A stretch of 45,989 nucleotides of DNA from JANXQE01 sp035651635 (GTDB lineage: Bacteria; Verrucomicrobiota; Verrucomicrobiia; Limisphaerales; UBA8199), in assembly GCA_035651635.1 (NCBI GenBank), contig DASRFK010000311.1:1-45989 (forward strand), read 5' to 3'. The stretch's first letter is position 1. Each line of letters opens with the position of its first letter. The translations under genes were made by a program, and so were the position numbers. Below the pieces are notes generated by a model. That model was given only the letters and a program-made list of their open reading frames with translations, did no database searches and had not been told where the DNA came from. Positions 1 to 8,676 of this stretch are shown piece by piece.

Positions 1-614
1 GGGGTCGTGAACAGCCCGGCGATTTTCCGATGCTTCAGGATCGTGACGCCCTGGTCGACCACATGATCCATGTAGGCGCGCGCCTGATCAAAATGCTTTT
101 CGGCGATAACCTTTTTCACCCAACGCGGATCCAGGTCGATAAAAAAACAGGGGCTGCCGCGGAAATTGGCGAGGTGTTCGATGGCCAGCCGCAAGCGGCG
201 CGGACCGGTCGGGCCAACCATGAGCCAGGCCGCGCCGCGAGGGAAATGGGCATCGGAAATTTTCGTGGAAAATTCCTCGTAATCGGTTTTGTAATCCTCC
301 CAACCGATCCGTTGCTTGGGCATGCCGGTGGTGCCGCCCGTTTCAAAGACGTTGTAAGGCCGGCCTTTAAAGTTAGCCGGCACCCAAACGTCGGGTTGCA
401 AGTCGCGAAGCCACTCGTCCTGGAAATGCGGAAATCGCGCGACTAGATCGCCAAAGCCTTTTACTTCCTGCCGCGGGTCCCAGCCGGCCTTACGCGCCCA
501 ATCCAGCCAAAAAGGCGAACCGGTTTCCGGCGAGAAATGCCATCGGACGATATCCCGGAGATGGGAGTCGAGGCGTTCCTGGGTGGCAGTGGCGAGGGTC
601 GATTCGGAAGACAT
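1..614 (-). CDS. PaaK/LuxE-like AMP-forming ligase, C-terminus cut by window
   Basis: The reading frame is open from an ATG at 612-614 down to the window edge, giving about 204 residues of an incomplete protein. The clearest signal is the phosphate-binding loop ETGGTTGMPKQR near residue 93, the acyl-adenylate-forming (ANL) signature of phenylacetate-CoA ligase and LuxE-type acyl-protein synthetases. The N-terminal part (LDWARKAGWDPR, GDLVARFPHF) resembles the entry region of PaaK-like enzymes. The predicted reaction is ATP-dependent activation of a carboxylic acid; the substrate is unknown. It starts 7 bp after the symporter stop on the same strand, so it may be the last visible gene of that operon. 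A second PaaK-like gene lies at 6733-8022, but its loop differs. The family is clear; the precise function is not. Confidence 0.72.
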   Translation of the reverse strand, partial: MSSESTLATATQERLDSHLRDIVRWHFSPETGSPFWLDWARKAGWDPRQEVKGFGDLVARFPHFQDEWLRDLQPDVWVPANFKGRPYNVFETGGTTGMPKQRIGWEDYKTDYEEFSTKISDAHFPRGAAWLMVGPTGPRRLRLAIEHLANFRGSPCFFIDLDPRWVKKVIAEKHFDQARAYMDHVVDQGVTILKHRKIAGLFTT

Positions 615-621
615 GATAAGA

Positions 622-2226
622 TTATCGCGCGGGGGCGGTCGCTCGGGGGATTATAGGATTCGCCGATTCGCCAGAAACATCGGTGGAATGACCGGGGAAA
701 TACTTCTCGATGGTGGCTCGGCTCGGCGGCGGTGTCATTAAGGAAACGAGGAACATCAAAAGAGCGGAGCCGAACACCATTGGTACCACTGGCAAAAACC
801 CGTAGCTGGTGACATTGGCCGTAGAGCGTTCAAACAAATGCCCCAGGCCGGGGAACACCAGGACTGCTGGTTGTCCCGGTTTGGGCGCCATGCCGTCGGA
901 GACGCTCTGAAGGTACCAGGTGAGCACCAGCCACGCGGCGACCCACAAGGTGGAAGCGAGCGCCCCGTACTTGGTGCTGCGTTTCCAAAATAGGGCGGCG
1001 ATCATCACGGGCGCCATTGCGGCGAATCCCGAAAAGGCGAATCGGACGGCCAGCTCAAAAATACTTTCCGGGGTTTTCAAGGCAATCAGGTAGGCGATCA
1101 AGGTGACCGCCACAATGAATCCGCGCGCAAAAAACACGCTGCCTTTTTCGCCGTATTTTTCCTTACCGCCGTAATGGGCGAAAACATCCTTGGTGAACAT
1201 CGTGCTGATGGCCAGGACCTGGTGAGTATCCGACCCCATGACCGCGGAGATAATTCCAGCGCCTAAAATGCCGGCCAGCCAGACCGGCGCGTGGTCCGTG
1301 AGCAAGTGCAGCAGAATGCCGTCCGGTTTGGCGATTTTGGGTTCGAGTTGCGTCCCCAGCACGCCCAGGAAAATGCAGGGCAGCCAAATGGCCATAATAG
1401 CCAGCGGGTACAGCACGACGGTGCGTTTGAACGCGGTGACCTTCCGTGCGGCAAAACACATGATGGCCATGTGCGGAAACATGATCGATGAGAGCGGGAT
1501 CAGGGTGTAGCTCCAGAAGTAACGTTCCGGCATCCGCTCGCGCGTGAGCAAAAAATGGGTCTTCGGGTTACCGGCAATTTTTTCGATGTAAGAACCGAAT
1601 CCACCCGGCAAGTCATGGCTGATGACAGCGACTGCCACCGCACCAAAAACGAGAAACAGGGTCGTCTGGAAAATGTTCACCCAGACAGTCCCGCGCATAC
1701 CGCCGAAAAAGACATTGGCAGTAACGACTAAAGCCACGATGGCGCAGCCCAGCGGATAGATCACCCTACCGCCGCTGATATCCGTCAGCACGCGGCCGCC
1801 TCCCATAATGCTGATGATCATGTACGGCACCAGCATGACGATACTCAGAATGAAAATTAGCGTGCCGATAGTGCAGCACTCCCAACGGTCGCGGAAAAAT
1901 GACACCTGGGTCTGATGCCCGAAGCGTTTCCCAAGTGCCCACAGCCGCGTCCCGATGAAGAAAATCGTAAGCGGGATGACCAGCCCCGACGAGGAGGCCA
2001 TCAAACCGTAAATGCCGATCCCCTGTCGGTACGCCTGGCCCGAGCTGCCGAGAATCGCAAAAGCCGTCATGTTCGTGGCGAAGAGCGACAGGAAAAACAC
2101 CATCGAACCGACCGTTCGATTCGCCAGGAAAAAGTCCTCGGTGTTCGCTTGGGTTCGTCGGAAAGCGACGCTGCCGATGACGGCAATGATGACCAGGTAA
2201 ATCGAAACGACTATGACGGGAATCAT
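622..2226 (-). CDS. Sodium:solute symporter (SSS family)
   Basis: This 534-residue polytopic membrane protein has the layout of the sodium:solute symporter family: an N-terminal helix (IPVIVVSIYLVIIAVIG), the early segment FFLANRTVGSMVFFLSLFAT, the central GGMRGTVWVNIFQTTLFLV segment typical of SSS transporters, and about 13 hydrophobic stretches. It should use the sodium gradient to import a small solute. The substrate (amino acid, sugar, carboxylate or other) cannot be read from sequence. Its ATG shares one base with the stop of the small membrane gene upstream (TGATG), so the two are translationally coupled. Two exported beta-propeller genes precede them on the same strand, which may link the transporter to a periplasmic or surface process. 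Family call is secure. Confidence 0.9.
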   Translation of the reverse strand: MIPVIVVSIYLVIIAVIGSVAFRRTQANTEDFFLANRTVGSMVFFLSLFATNMTAFAILGSSGQAYRQGIGIYGLMASSSGLVIPLTIFFIGTRLWALGKRFGHQTQVSFFRDRWECCTIGTLIFILSIVMLVPYMIISIMGGGRVLTDISGGRVIYPLGCAIVALVVTANVFFGGMRGTVWVNIFQTTLFLVFGAVAVAVISHDLPGGFGSYIEKIAGNPKTHFLLTRERMPERYFWSYTLIPLSSIMFPHMAIMCFAARKVTAFKRTVVLYPLAIMAIWLPCIFLGVLGTQLEPKIAKPDGILLHLLTDHAPVWLAGILGAGIISAVMGSDTHQVLAISTMFTKDVFAHYGGKEKYGEKGSVFFARGFIVAVTLIAYLIALKTPESIFELAVRFAFSGFAAMAPVMIAALFWKRSTKYGALASTLWVAAWLVLTWYLQSVSDGMAPKPGQPAVLVFPGLGHLFERSTANVTSYGFLPVVPMVFGSALLMFLVSLMTPPPSRATIEKYFPGHSTDVSGESANPIIPRATAPAR

Positions 2227-2483
2227 CAGTGGCCCTGGTCGGGGTTAGGGGATTTCGGCGACGCGTCCGAGTGGACGTCCTCGAGATGCTTTGGCCAGGC
2301 GATTTTAACCAGGATCGCCATGAGGATAGCGGCCACAATGGAGTAGGCCGCATGGTAAGCGAGGCCGATGGGCAAGAAACCAAAGACCAGGGGTTCGGCG
2401 GTCTTCCAATTCCAAAAATCCTGGTGCAGCAGGTAAACCACCAGGATCAGGAAAGTCACCAGCAGTGCTTTCGGGCCTTTCAT
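2226..2483 (-). CDS. Small DUF3311-like membrane partner of the symporter
   Basis: This protein of about 85 residues has two hydrophobic helices (LLVTFLILVVYLLH and the stretch after FGFLPIGLAYHAAYS) and the motif LVFGFLPIGL. Small proteins of this type, often annotated DUF3311, are commonly encoded beside SSS transporters, and the position here fits. I chose the ATG at 2481-2483 (MKGPKALL). An upstream in-frame ATG at 2508-2510 would overlap the end of the preceding propeller gene by 20 bp. Neither start has a clear Shine-Dalgarno sequence. The stop overlaps the symporter start by one base. The role is probably as an accessory or stabilising subunit of the transporter; this is inference from gene order. 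Confidence 0.7.
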   Translation of the reverse strand: MKGPKALLVTFLILVVYLLHQDFWNWKTAEPLVFGFLPIGLAYHAAYSIVAAILMAILVKIAWPKHLEDVHSDASPKSPNPDQGH

Positions 2484-2490
2484 GCGGTTT

Positions 2491-4131
2491 TCAGGGTTTA
2501 ACGCGCGCATCGGCGCTGCGGGTCAGGTCCTCGCTGGAAAAGGCAAACAAGTGCGTATTGGAGGACACATAGAGCACGCCGTTGGCGGTCACAGGAGTGG
2601 AATAAACAGGCGCTCCGAGATTTGTGGTGCTCAACAGTTTCTTCTCCTTGCTGGCTTGGAACACCAACAGGTCTCCGTCTTCGTCACCGATGTAAACCTT
2701 GCCGTCGGCAACGAGCGTGGAGCCCCAGATGTGGGCTTTCAAATCGTGCGTCCAATAAAGCTTGCCGGTTTCGGCATCGAAACAGTGCAGGTAACCGGAA
2801 AAATCGCCGATAAAAAGCAAACCTTCGGGAGTGATCGACGCGGTGGAAAGGCTGCGATGAATTTTGTCATAGGACCAAATCTTGCCTGTCTGAGTGATAT
2901 CTCCGGTTTTGGTTGCGTCGATGCAGGTGATGATGCCGACGCCTTCGCCGTGCTCGGGATCCTGACCGACCGCCGTATAGATGCGGTTTTTCCAGAAGAC
3001 CGGGGTGGCGTTAATCTCGCTCGGACCTTCGGCATCCGGATATTTGAACTTTTTGCGTTCGGGCGGATTGCAGTCGTACCACCAAACCTTTTTGAGGTAA
3101 GAAGTGTCGCCTTCCTTGACCGGCTTGGGGTCAAAGGCATAGCAGATGCCATCCCCGCCCCCGAGGAAAACGAGCTGGCGCCCGTTCACAACTCCCGAGG
3201 AAGGTGAGCACCATTGGCCGTGGAAAATGTGCGGCCCGATCTTCGCGTCGTCTTCGCCCATCAGCTCGCCGGTGCGTTTGTCTAAGGCAATCAGGCTCGG
3301 AGAATTGGGCGAAGGGATATTGGAGTGGCCCCAGTCCTGGCCATTCGATGTGTTCACATAGACCAAATCGCCAATGACCAGCGGCGCGCAATCCGACGCG
3401 TTGTGTGGAAAAACGCCGAGCTCGTCAATCATGTCGTAGCGCCAGATAATGTCCGCGTCCTTTGGCCCGGGTTCGATGGGGGGCGCCGGGCGCTCGGTGG
3501 GTTTGCCCCGATCGAGAATGACATCTTTGACGACGTACTTGTCTTCGTCTTTGAAGGGGCCGTCATTGCCGTTGGCCATGCCCTTGACATCCAGGCAAAG
3601 AGTTTCGCAACGGCTGCTCACCACATACAACCGGTCACCCTCAACGGTCGAGGAGGAGAGCAACCCGAGGCTTTCCCAGTCGTTGACTTTGCCTGAGGCC
3701 AGTTTGGGCACCACCAGCTGCCAGAGCAGGTCCCCGGTCTTTTCATCCAGGCACAAAAGGATGCTGCGGTCGCCAATGTGACGAGGGTCACGAGGGTTTT
3801 CGTTATTGGTTCCGATAAAAACCCGGCCGCCGGAGACCGTTACGTTTCCGTAGCTCTGACCGCCGAGTTTCGCCACCCACTTGAGGTTCTCCGCACTCGC
3901 ACGGTCCACTTCGTCGCTGCCGGACTTAAACTTGATTTCGGCCGATTTGCCCTTAGCAAAGTGGTCCGGCAAGCCTTTGGCGGGAGAGTACATGTTGCGC
4001 GCCGGTGTGCCGCCCCATTCCGGCCAATCCTCCGCTCCAGCCGAGAGACTGCTCAAAAGCGCCGACACGCCGAGCGCTGTGACAACCAAAGGAATTAGGT
4101 TTAGCGAAACACGAGATTTCATTTCAGACAT
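2491..4131 (-). CDS. Exported PQQ-type beta-propeller protein
   Basis: The 546-residue product begins with a basic then hydrophobic signal sequence ending near ALLSSLSAGA, followed by WPEWGGTPARNMYSP, the usual opening of quinoprotein-like propellers. Propeller blades are visible as repeated 'cLDxkTGdLlWql' units, for example LCLDEKTGDLLWQ, LIALDKRTGEL and CFDAETGKLYWTH, and blade strands such as DGKVYIGDEDGDL. The fold is the PQQ-like eight-blade propeller also used by BamB. No dehydrogenase catalytic motif or haem site (CxxCH) is seen, so a binding or scaffold role outside the cytoplasmic membrane is more likely than alcohol oxidation. An internal ATG three codons downstream (4122) is an alternative start. 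The gene lies 26 bp after a larger propeller gene. Confidence 0.8.
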   Translation of the reverse strand: MSEMKSRVSLNLIPLVVTALGVSALLSSLSAGAEDWPEWGGTPARNMYSPAKGLPDHFAKGKSAEIKFKSGSDEVDRASAENLKWVAKLGGQSYGNVTVSGGRVFIGTNNENPRDPRHIGDRSILLCLDEKTGDLLWQLVVPKLASGKVNDWESLGLLSSSTVEGDRLYVVSSRCETLCLDVKGMANGNDGPFKDEDKYVVKDVILDRGKPTERPAPPIEPGPKDADIIWRYDMIDELGVFPHNASDCAPLVIGDLVYVNTSNGQDWGHSNIPSPNSPSLIALDKRTGELMGEDDAKIGPHIFHGQWCSPSSGVVNGRQLVFLGGGDGICYAFDPKPVKEGDTSYLKKVWWYDCNPPERKKFKYPDAEGPSEINATPVFWKNRIYTAVGQDPEHGEGVGIITCIDATKTGDITQTGKIWSYDKIHRSLSTASITPEGLLFIGDFSGYLHCFDAETGKLYWTHDLKAHIWGSTLVADGKVYIGDEDGDLLVFQASKEKKLLSTTNLGAPVYSTPVTANGVLYVSSNTHLFAFSSEDLTRSADARVKP

Positions 4132-4157
4132 TCAATTGTGGCTCCCACAAGCGGCGG

Positions 4158-6518
4158 TTAATCAGAGGTGACCTCGATGTTATCAATATAAACTCGCATG
4201 TCTTGCGGCGAGAAGCCAAATAATCCGGGGCAGCCTTGCTGATGGGCCGTCTTATGGGGGACCTCGATGGTCCAGCCCCCCGGTTCGGATTCATCCCTTT
4301 TCCAGGCTTTCGCCCGAACGACGGCCGAACCATCGGCGTTGCGATCCACGCGCGCCTTGAGCCGGTACCAAACCTTGGGAGACCATTTAAAATCCTGGGC
4401 CACGCGAAGGCGATCCTGGTTGGAATTGATTTCGAGCTTTTGTTCATTGCCTTTGAGAACAATCGCGTAATGTTGATTGATGACTCCGACCTCGGACATC
4501 TTGCGACGATTCCCATCGCTCATGACGTCGGCCTGGATTGTGTAGTTCTTCATCTCGGGCGTGCCGATGAACATCATAGCCCTTTGGAAGAAACGGTTGT
4601 CGGTGGTCTTCGCCATGACCTTGTTGCCGTCCAGGTCGCGCACGTCGAACTTGAACCGCGCACCGATCCAGGGCAGGGGGGGGTAGGAGAAGGGCGTCCC
4701 TTCGCGATTGGTCTCACTCAGTGTAAAAGACTCGAAATCCTGTTTGATCGGCAGGTTCGGCATGACTCGCCCGCGGATATAGCCCTTGAGACCCTGGTAT
4801 TCCGCTTCGTATGCCCCGGCCGAATAAATCGGGTCCGGAGCGGCAACCAACTCGCCACTCGCATCGAACGTCCCTTTCATGGATGCTTTAACCTTGGCCG
4901 TCGCCGGAATATAACCGCGCCAGTGGATCTGGGCAGCCGGGATATCTTCCTGCACGGTCAGGCCGTTGGCGTCGAGCGCGCGAACGCGGAACGTTGCTTT
5001 TTGGCCCGGGTGCAACAGCACTTCCGAAGGAACGGCCAGCAATTGAGTCGGCTTGCCGGGGGCAGGCCAGGGCTTTTCGGCAAGGGGTGCCGGGCAGCCG
5101 GCATTGTCTCCCTGCTTGCCCCAACAATAGAGATGCCGGGCGGTTTGCAAATAGAGTTTGCCATTGTAGGCGGTCGGCGTGCCGAAACAGCGCCCATCCA
5201 GTACGGCGTGGCAGAGGATTTTGCCCTCATGCTCTTCGGGCTTGATGATGTAAAAGGCACCTTTGGTTCCCGCGTCGGCTTCGCCGCTGGATTTGGTTTC
5301 CGGGTCATCGAGGATTGGCACATACAGTTTGCCGTCCGCATACAACGGACAGGAGTTGCGCTGTTCGATGCCTAATTTGAGCTTCCACTTGATCGTCCCG
5401 GAGGCCGCGTCGACGGCGAACAAATCGCCTTTTTCAGCCACCATATAAATCGTGTCATCCGCCAGGATGGGTGAGCTGGTGGAGGAGGAAATATCTTGTG
5501 ACCACAGTTCGAGGTCCTTGCGTTCGAGGACAACCGGTCCGGCGGCGCTGTTGGTCGGTTCGACATTCGGGATTTTGAGCGCGACCATCTGGCCGAGCTC
5601 GTACGGCGTGCCATAAATGGCGATGACCTTGTCATCTTTGTGGACCAACACGGTGGCGTTCACCCCGGCACGGAAAAGGTTCACACGCCAAAGTGGTTCA
5701 CCCGTCCGGGCATTCACGCAGGCAACACTGCCGTCGCCGATGGCCGAGTAGAACACCCGCTGGCCGTGGTACCAGCCGAAATAAGGATGAGAAAAGGAAT
5801 TGTCCTTGGGTTGCGCGCCGGGCGTGGAAGCCCAAACCAGATCGCCGGTTTTTTTATCGAAGCCGTAGAAGCGGTCACTGGCCGGGCCTTGCGTGCCCCA
5901 ATTGGCGGTGATGCCCCGCGTGATGACCAGGTCGTGATCCACCGCGGGCGACGCGGTGCGGCCGTTCGGAAAGGTTAACCGGCCAAATTCCTCCATGAGC
6001 GAGTGATGCCAGATGGGCTGGCCATCCGCGGTAAACCCGGCGAAAATCCCCTGCGTTCCCTGGATGTACACATTGCCGGTTTCCGGGTCGATTTCCGGGC
6101 TCGATGTCGCGTAGCGGTTGTAAATGATGTCGCTCAGGTAATCGTCGTAGAGCTGCTGCCAGAGTTGCTTTCCGGATTCAGCGTCGAAGCAGGTCACGCC
6201 TTCCTGTAGGTCGGCACCCTTGCCTATGTATCCCATGGCGTAGAGCCGTCCATTGGCCACGACGGGAGCGGACGCACCGGGAAAATCCGCCACCCACAGG
6301 GCGTCGCTGGCCGAGACCTTGTCCGGCAAGCCCGTTTCACGTGAGACGCCCGTCTGCTCCGGTCCGCGCCAGCTAAGCCAGCCGCGCACCGGAGCAGCCG
6401 TCGTTGCGTCGGTTGCCAACAACGAAACAATGAGTGTCCCCGCCGCCAGCGCGCCCCCGCCAAGGGCTCTGGTTCGGCGCGGTGAGACGACAAAAAACTG
6501 CCCCAATCGATTATCCAT
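4158..6518 (-). CDS. Exported PQQ-type propeller with C-terminal jelly-roll-like domain
   Basis: The 786-residue product has an N-terminal arginine pair before a hydrophobic stretch (RRTRALGGGALAAGTLIVSLL), then the propeller start LSWRGPEQTGVSRE. Blade motifs include CFDAESGKQLWQQ, YGFDKKTGDLVWAS, CVNARTGEPLWR and FAVDAASGTIKWK. After about residue 500 the sequence changes to a region with PSEVLLHPGQKATFRVRALD, an Ig-like strand set, and then a C-terminal block of about 200 residues (QDFESFTL to VYIDNIEV) that resembles concanavalin/LamG-like jelly rolls. The protein is probably periplasmic or surface-bound, with the C-terminal domain binding carbohydrate; this is inference. The start at 6518 is supported by an AGAGGA ribosome-binding site just upstream. 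It is the first gene of the minus-strand run ending at 622. Confidence 0.78.
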   Translation of the reverse strand: MDNRLGQFFVVSPRRTRALGGGALAAGTLIVSLLATDATTAAPVRGWLSWRGPEQTGVSRETGLPDKVSASDALWVADFPGASAPVVANGRLYAMGYIGKGADLQEGVTCFDAESGKQLWQQLYDDYLSDIIYNRYATSSPEIDPETGNVYIQGTQGIFAGFTADGQPIWHHSLMEEFGRLTFPNGRTASPAVDHDLVITRGITANWGTQGPASDRFYGFDKKTGDLVWASTPGAQPKDNSFSHPYFGWYHGQRVFYSAIGDGSVACVNARTGEPLWRVNLFRAGVNATVLVHKDDKVIAIYGTPYELGQMVALKIPNVEPTNSAAGPVVLERKDLELWSQDISSSTSSPILADDTIYMVAEKGDLFAVDAASGTIKWKLKLGIEQRNSCPLYADGKLYVPILDDPETKSSGEADAGTKGAFYIIKPEEHEGKILCHAVLDGRCFGTPTAYNGKLYLQTARHLYCWGKQGDNAGCPAPLAEKPWPAPGKPTQLLAVPSEVLLHPGQKATFRVRALDANGLTVQEDIPAAQIHWRGYIPATAKVKASMKGTFDASGELVAAPDPIYSAGAYEAEYQGLKGYIRGRVMPNLPIKQDFESFTLSETNREGTPFSYPPLPWIGARFKFDVRDLDGNKVMAKTTDNRFFQRAMMFIGTPEMKNYTIQADVMSDGNRRKMSEVGVINQHYAIVLKGNEQKLEINSNQDRLRVAQDFKWSPKVWYRLKARVDRNADGSAVVRAKAWKRDESEPGGWTIEVPHKTAHQQGCPGLFGFSPQDMRVYIDNIEVTSD

Positions 6519-6706
6519 TTTTCCTCTAATCCGCTAATGAAGACGATGGCATAGTGTATGATGTTCAATCATTTTGCAAATGGACAGTGCTTAACGGTAG
6601 GGGTAACCCAACGATAGCACCAGCCAACCGAGTGCGCAAACGGCCTCTTCGGTCCTGAGCGCAGGCCGCGACGTCTCCACCGTTTGTTGCCGGCCAGGGT
6701 GCTGCA

Positions 6707-6727
6707 CGCATAAATGCGGCGTTCCGG
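6707..6727. repeat. 21-bp palindromic repeat, copy 1
   Basis: The sequence contains CGCATAAATGCGG, a short dyad, followed by CGTTCCGG. The same 21 bases recur exactly at 13565-13585. This copy lies just past the stop of the PaaK-like gene, so the two copies bracket the gene cluster 6733-13370. The surrounding bases do not align well beyond the 21-mer. It may be a fragment of a dispersed intergenic repeat. Confidence 0.6.
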
Positions 6728-6732
6728 TCTCC

Positions 6733-8022
6733 TCAGGCGGTTATTTTTGTCCAGCGTTGCGCTTTCATTTCAAACCGTGGCAGCGAGCCCGGCGATAGCA
6801 GTCGAACTGGTATCCGCAAGTTCAGCGCTGTTTGGAGAGATCGTTCGAGTTGGTTTTGCAGTGAGCTCGTCTCAGTCGTCTTTGCATCAGGCTCAATTTC
6901 CACCGATAGCTCCATCAAGGCCTGGCGGCAATCCAGCTCGACCCGATATTCTGCCACTTCGGGGCAGCCGCGCACGATTTCTTCGATAAGGCTGGGGTAC
7001 ACGTTCACTCCGCGGACGACCACCATGTCATCGGCTCGGCCAAGAATTCCGCCCTCCAGCGCCAGAGCATGACGGCCGCAAGAGCATTGGCCAACCGGCA
7101 GTGCCTTAACTAGATCTCCTGTGCGGTAGCGGAGCAGGGGAGATCCGATCCGATCCAGAGTGGTCAGTGCCAGTTCTCCGGCTTCCCCGGCTGCAATGGG
7201 AAGGCCGCTGCCGGGATCCAGGACCTCGGCGAGATACGCGCTCTCAATGATGTGCAGGATGCCCGGTTTCACGGGGCACTGGTAGGAAACAGGTCCGACC
7301 TCCGTCATCCCATGATGATCGAACACAACCGCTCCGGGCCACGCGCTTTCAATGCGCGCCCTGGTAGCTGGAATACTGCCGCCACCCTCGCCCGCGACGA
7401 TGATCAACCTAAGCCGGCTGCGGCCTAAGTCGATGGCCTTGTCCCGGGCCACTTCACTCAGATGTTGAGCGTAAGTTGGCGTGCAGCAGAGCACGGTGAT
7501 GCCGTTATCGAGGATTGCCTGCAGGCGGGCCAGGCTGGTCATGGACCCTCCCGCAAAACAGAAGCAGCCCAGGCGCAAAACGGCATCCAAGGCTGACCAG
7601 AAGCCCAGAAAGGGCCCAAAGGAGAATGCAAAAAAGAACCGGTCCTGGCGGTCCACACCGGCGGCCGCAAAGATTTGGGTCCAGTTCTCGACGATGTGAC
7701 CCCAGCTTTCAGCCGTATCGAGCCAGCGGATGGGCACAGTCGTGGTGCCGCTGGTTTGGTGACAGCGAACGTAGCTCTCGAGAGGAAAGGTGAGATCGCT
7801 ACCGTAAGGCGGGTGCTCAAGCCGGTCACGAACCAGTTCGTGCCGCGTGGTGCAGGGCACGGTGCTGCAGAACGCGTCGAGGCTTGCCAGTGCGGATTCA
7901 AAATCGATCCCGGCGAGCTTGCGCGCATAAAAGGGATTGGCCGGAACGAGCGCTCGAAGTAGCGCACGAGCTTTCTCCAATTGCAGCTGCTCGATCTGCC
8001 GGCGATCAGGGAAGCTGTCCAC
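6733..8022 (-). CDS. PaaK-like phenylacetate/aryl-CoA ligase family protein
   Basis: The 429-residue length and domain order match phenylacetate-CoA ligase (PaaK). Visible features are the phosphate loop region HQTSGTTTVPIRW, the aromatic A5-type segment FDHHGMTEVGPV, the hinge-side motif LRYRTGDLVKAL followed by a cysteine pair in GQCSCGR, the GRADDMVVVRGVNVYPS motif, and a C-terminal catalytic-type lysine in RFEMKAQRW. The loop departs from the usual SGTTGxPK: it reads SGTTTVPI, losing a glycine and the basic residue. The likely reaction is adenylation and possibly CoA loading of an aromatic acid. The neighbouring chorismate-lyase-like and 4-hydroxybenzoyl-CoA-type thioesterase genes suggest 4-hydroxybenzoate as substrate; this is inference. 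It is the last gene of the minus-strand cluster. Confidence 0.82.
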   Translation of the reverse strand: MDSFPDRRQIEQLQLEKARALLRALVPANPFYARKLAGIDFESALASLDAFCSTVPCTTRHELVRDRLEHPPYGSDLTFPLESYVRCHQTSGTTTVPIRWLDTAESWGHIVENWTQIFAAAGVDRQDRFFFAFSFGPFLGFWSALDAVLRLGCFCFAGGSMTSLARLQAILDNGITVLCCTPTYAQHLSEVARDKAIDLGRSRLRLIIVAGEGGGSIPATRARIESAWPGAVVFDHHGMTEVGPVSYQCPVKPGILHIIESAYLAEVLDPGSGLPIAAGEAGELALTTLDRIGSPLLRYRTGDLVKALPVGQCSCGRHALALEGGILGRADDMVVVRGVNVYPSLIEEIVRGCPEVAEYRVELDCRQALMELSVEIEPDAKTTETSSLQNQLERSLQTALNLRIPVRLLSPGSLPRFEMKAQRWTKITA

Positions 8023-8058
8023 TGTTGTCGAATGCCCTGCGGCACCGTTAAATCCGGC

Positions 8059-8637
8059 TCACATGGGCTGACCAGCCGGACCGCGATTAAGCGCGGAGGC
8101 CGACTGGCTGGCCGGGGCGGTGGGCCGCGCGGAAGCCGGCGCGGGTTTGTAAAGCGAAACGAGGCAACCTCCGACCGCCGCCAACAAAATGCCAAGCACG
8201 AACTGGATTGGCAGCTTGGACCACCCGCCCGCCGGCGGGTGAAGCACCAATGAGTAAATCGCGTTGAGCACGGGGGCGCCGGCAAAAACGATGGACATCA
8301 CTACCGCTGGCGATCCCTTGGCACCGAAAGCCAGCAAAACGCTGAATGCGCCGGCCGCTCCAAGGATACCCGCAAACAATGACCAGGCGATTCCACCTGA
8401 TGTGAAGGTCCAGGAGGCTCCTTTGATGAGCAGAATGGCCAGCGGCGCCAGAACCGCGGTCAGAAAGTAAGCGATGCCGACCCAGAGAAAGGCTTTGTAA
8501 CGGCCATGCACCGGATCCTGCATGGCGGTTTGTCCGGAATGCAGGAAGGCGCCGTACAGCCCCCAGCAGCCGACGGTGATTAATGAGAAAAACAGCCAGC
8601 CTTGAGCTTGCGAGTGAGATGCGTTCAGTTGATTCAT
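8059..8637 (-). CDS. EamA/DMT-like membrane protein, about five helices
   Basis: The 192-residue product has roughly five hydrophobic helices (for example GWLFFSLITVGCWGLYGAF, GIAYFLTAVLAPLAILLI, LFAGILGAAGAFSVLLAFG and VLGILLAAVGGCLVSLY) and a proline/alanine-rich cytoplasmic tail. The segment GILGAAGAFSVLLAFGAKGSPAVVM resembles half of a drug/metabolite transporter (EamA) unit. Such half-length proteins usually dimerise. Within this cluster it could export the pathway product. I used the ATG at 8635-8637; the longer frame would begin with TTG six codons upstream. It sits 39 bp after the thioesterase gene and 36 bp before the ligase gene. Substrate unknown. Confidence 0.65.
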   Translation of the reverse strand: MNQLNASHSQAQGWLFFSLITVGCWGLYGAFLHSGQTAMQDPVHGRYKAFLWVGIAYFLTAVLAPLAILLIKGASWTFTSGGIAWSLFAGILGAAGAFSVLLAFGAKGSPAVVMSIVFAGAPVLNAIYSLVLHPPAGGWSKLPIQFVLGILLAAVGGCLVSLYKPAPASARPTAPASQSASALNRGPAGQPM

Positions 8638-8676
8638 AACATTATTGGTTAACAAGCGGAGATCTTGAATCGGATG

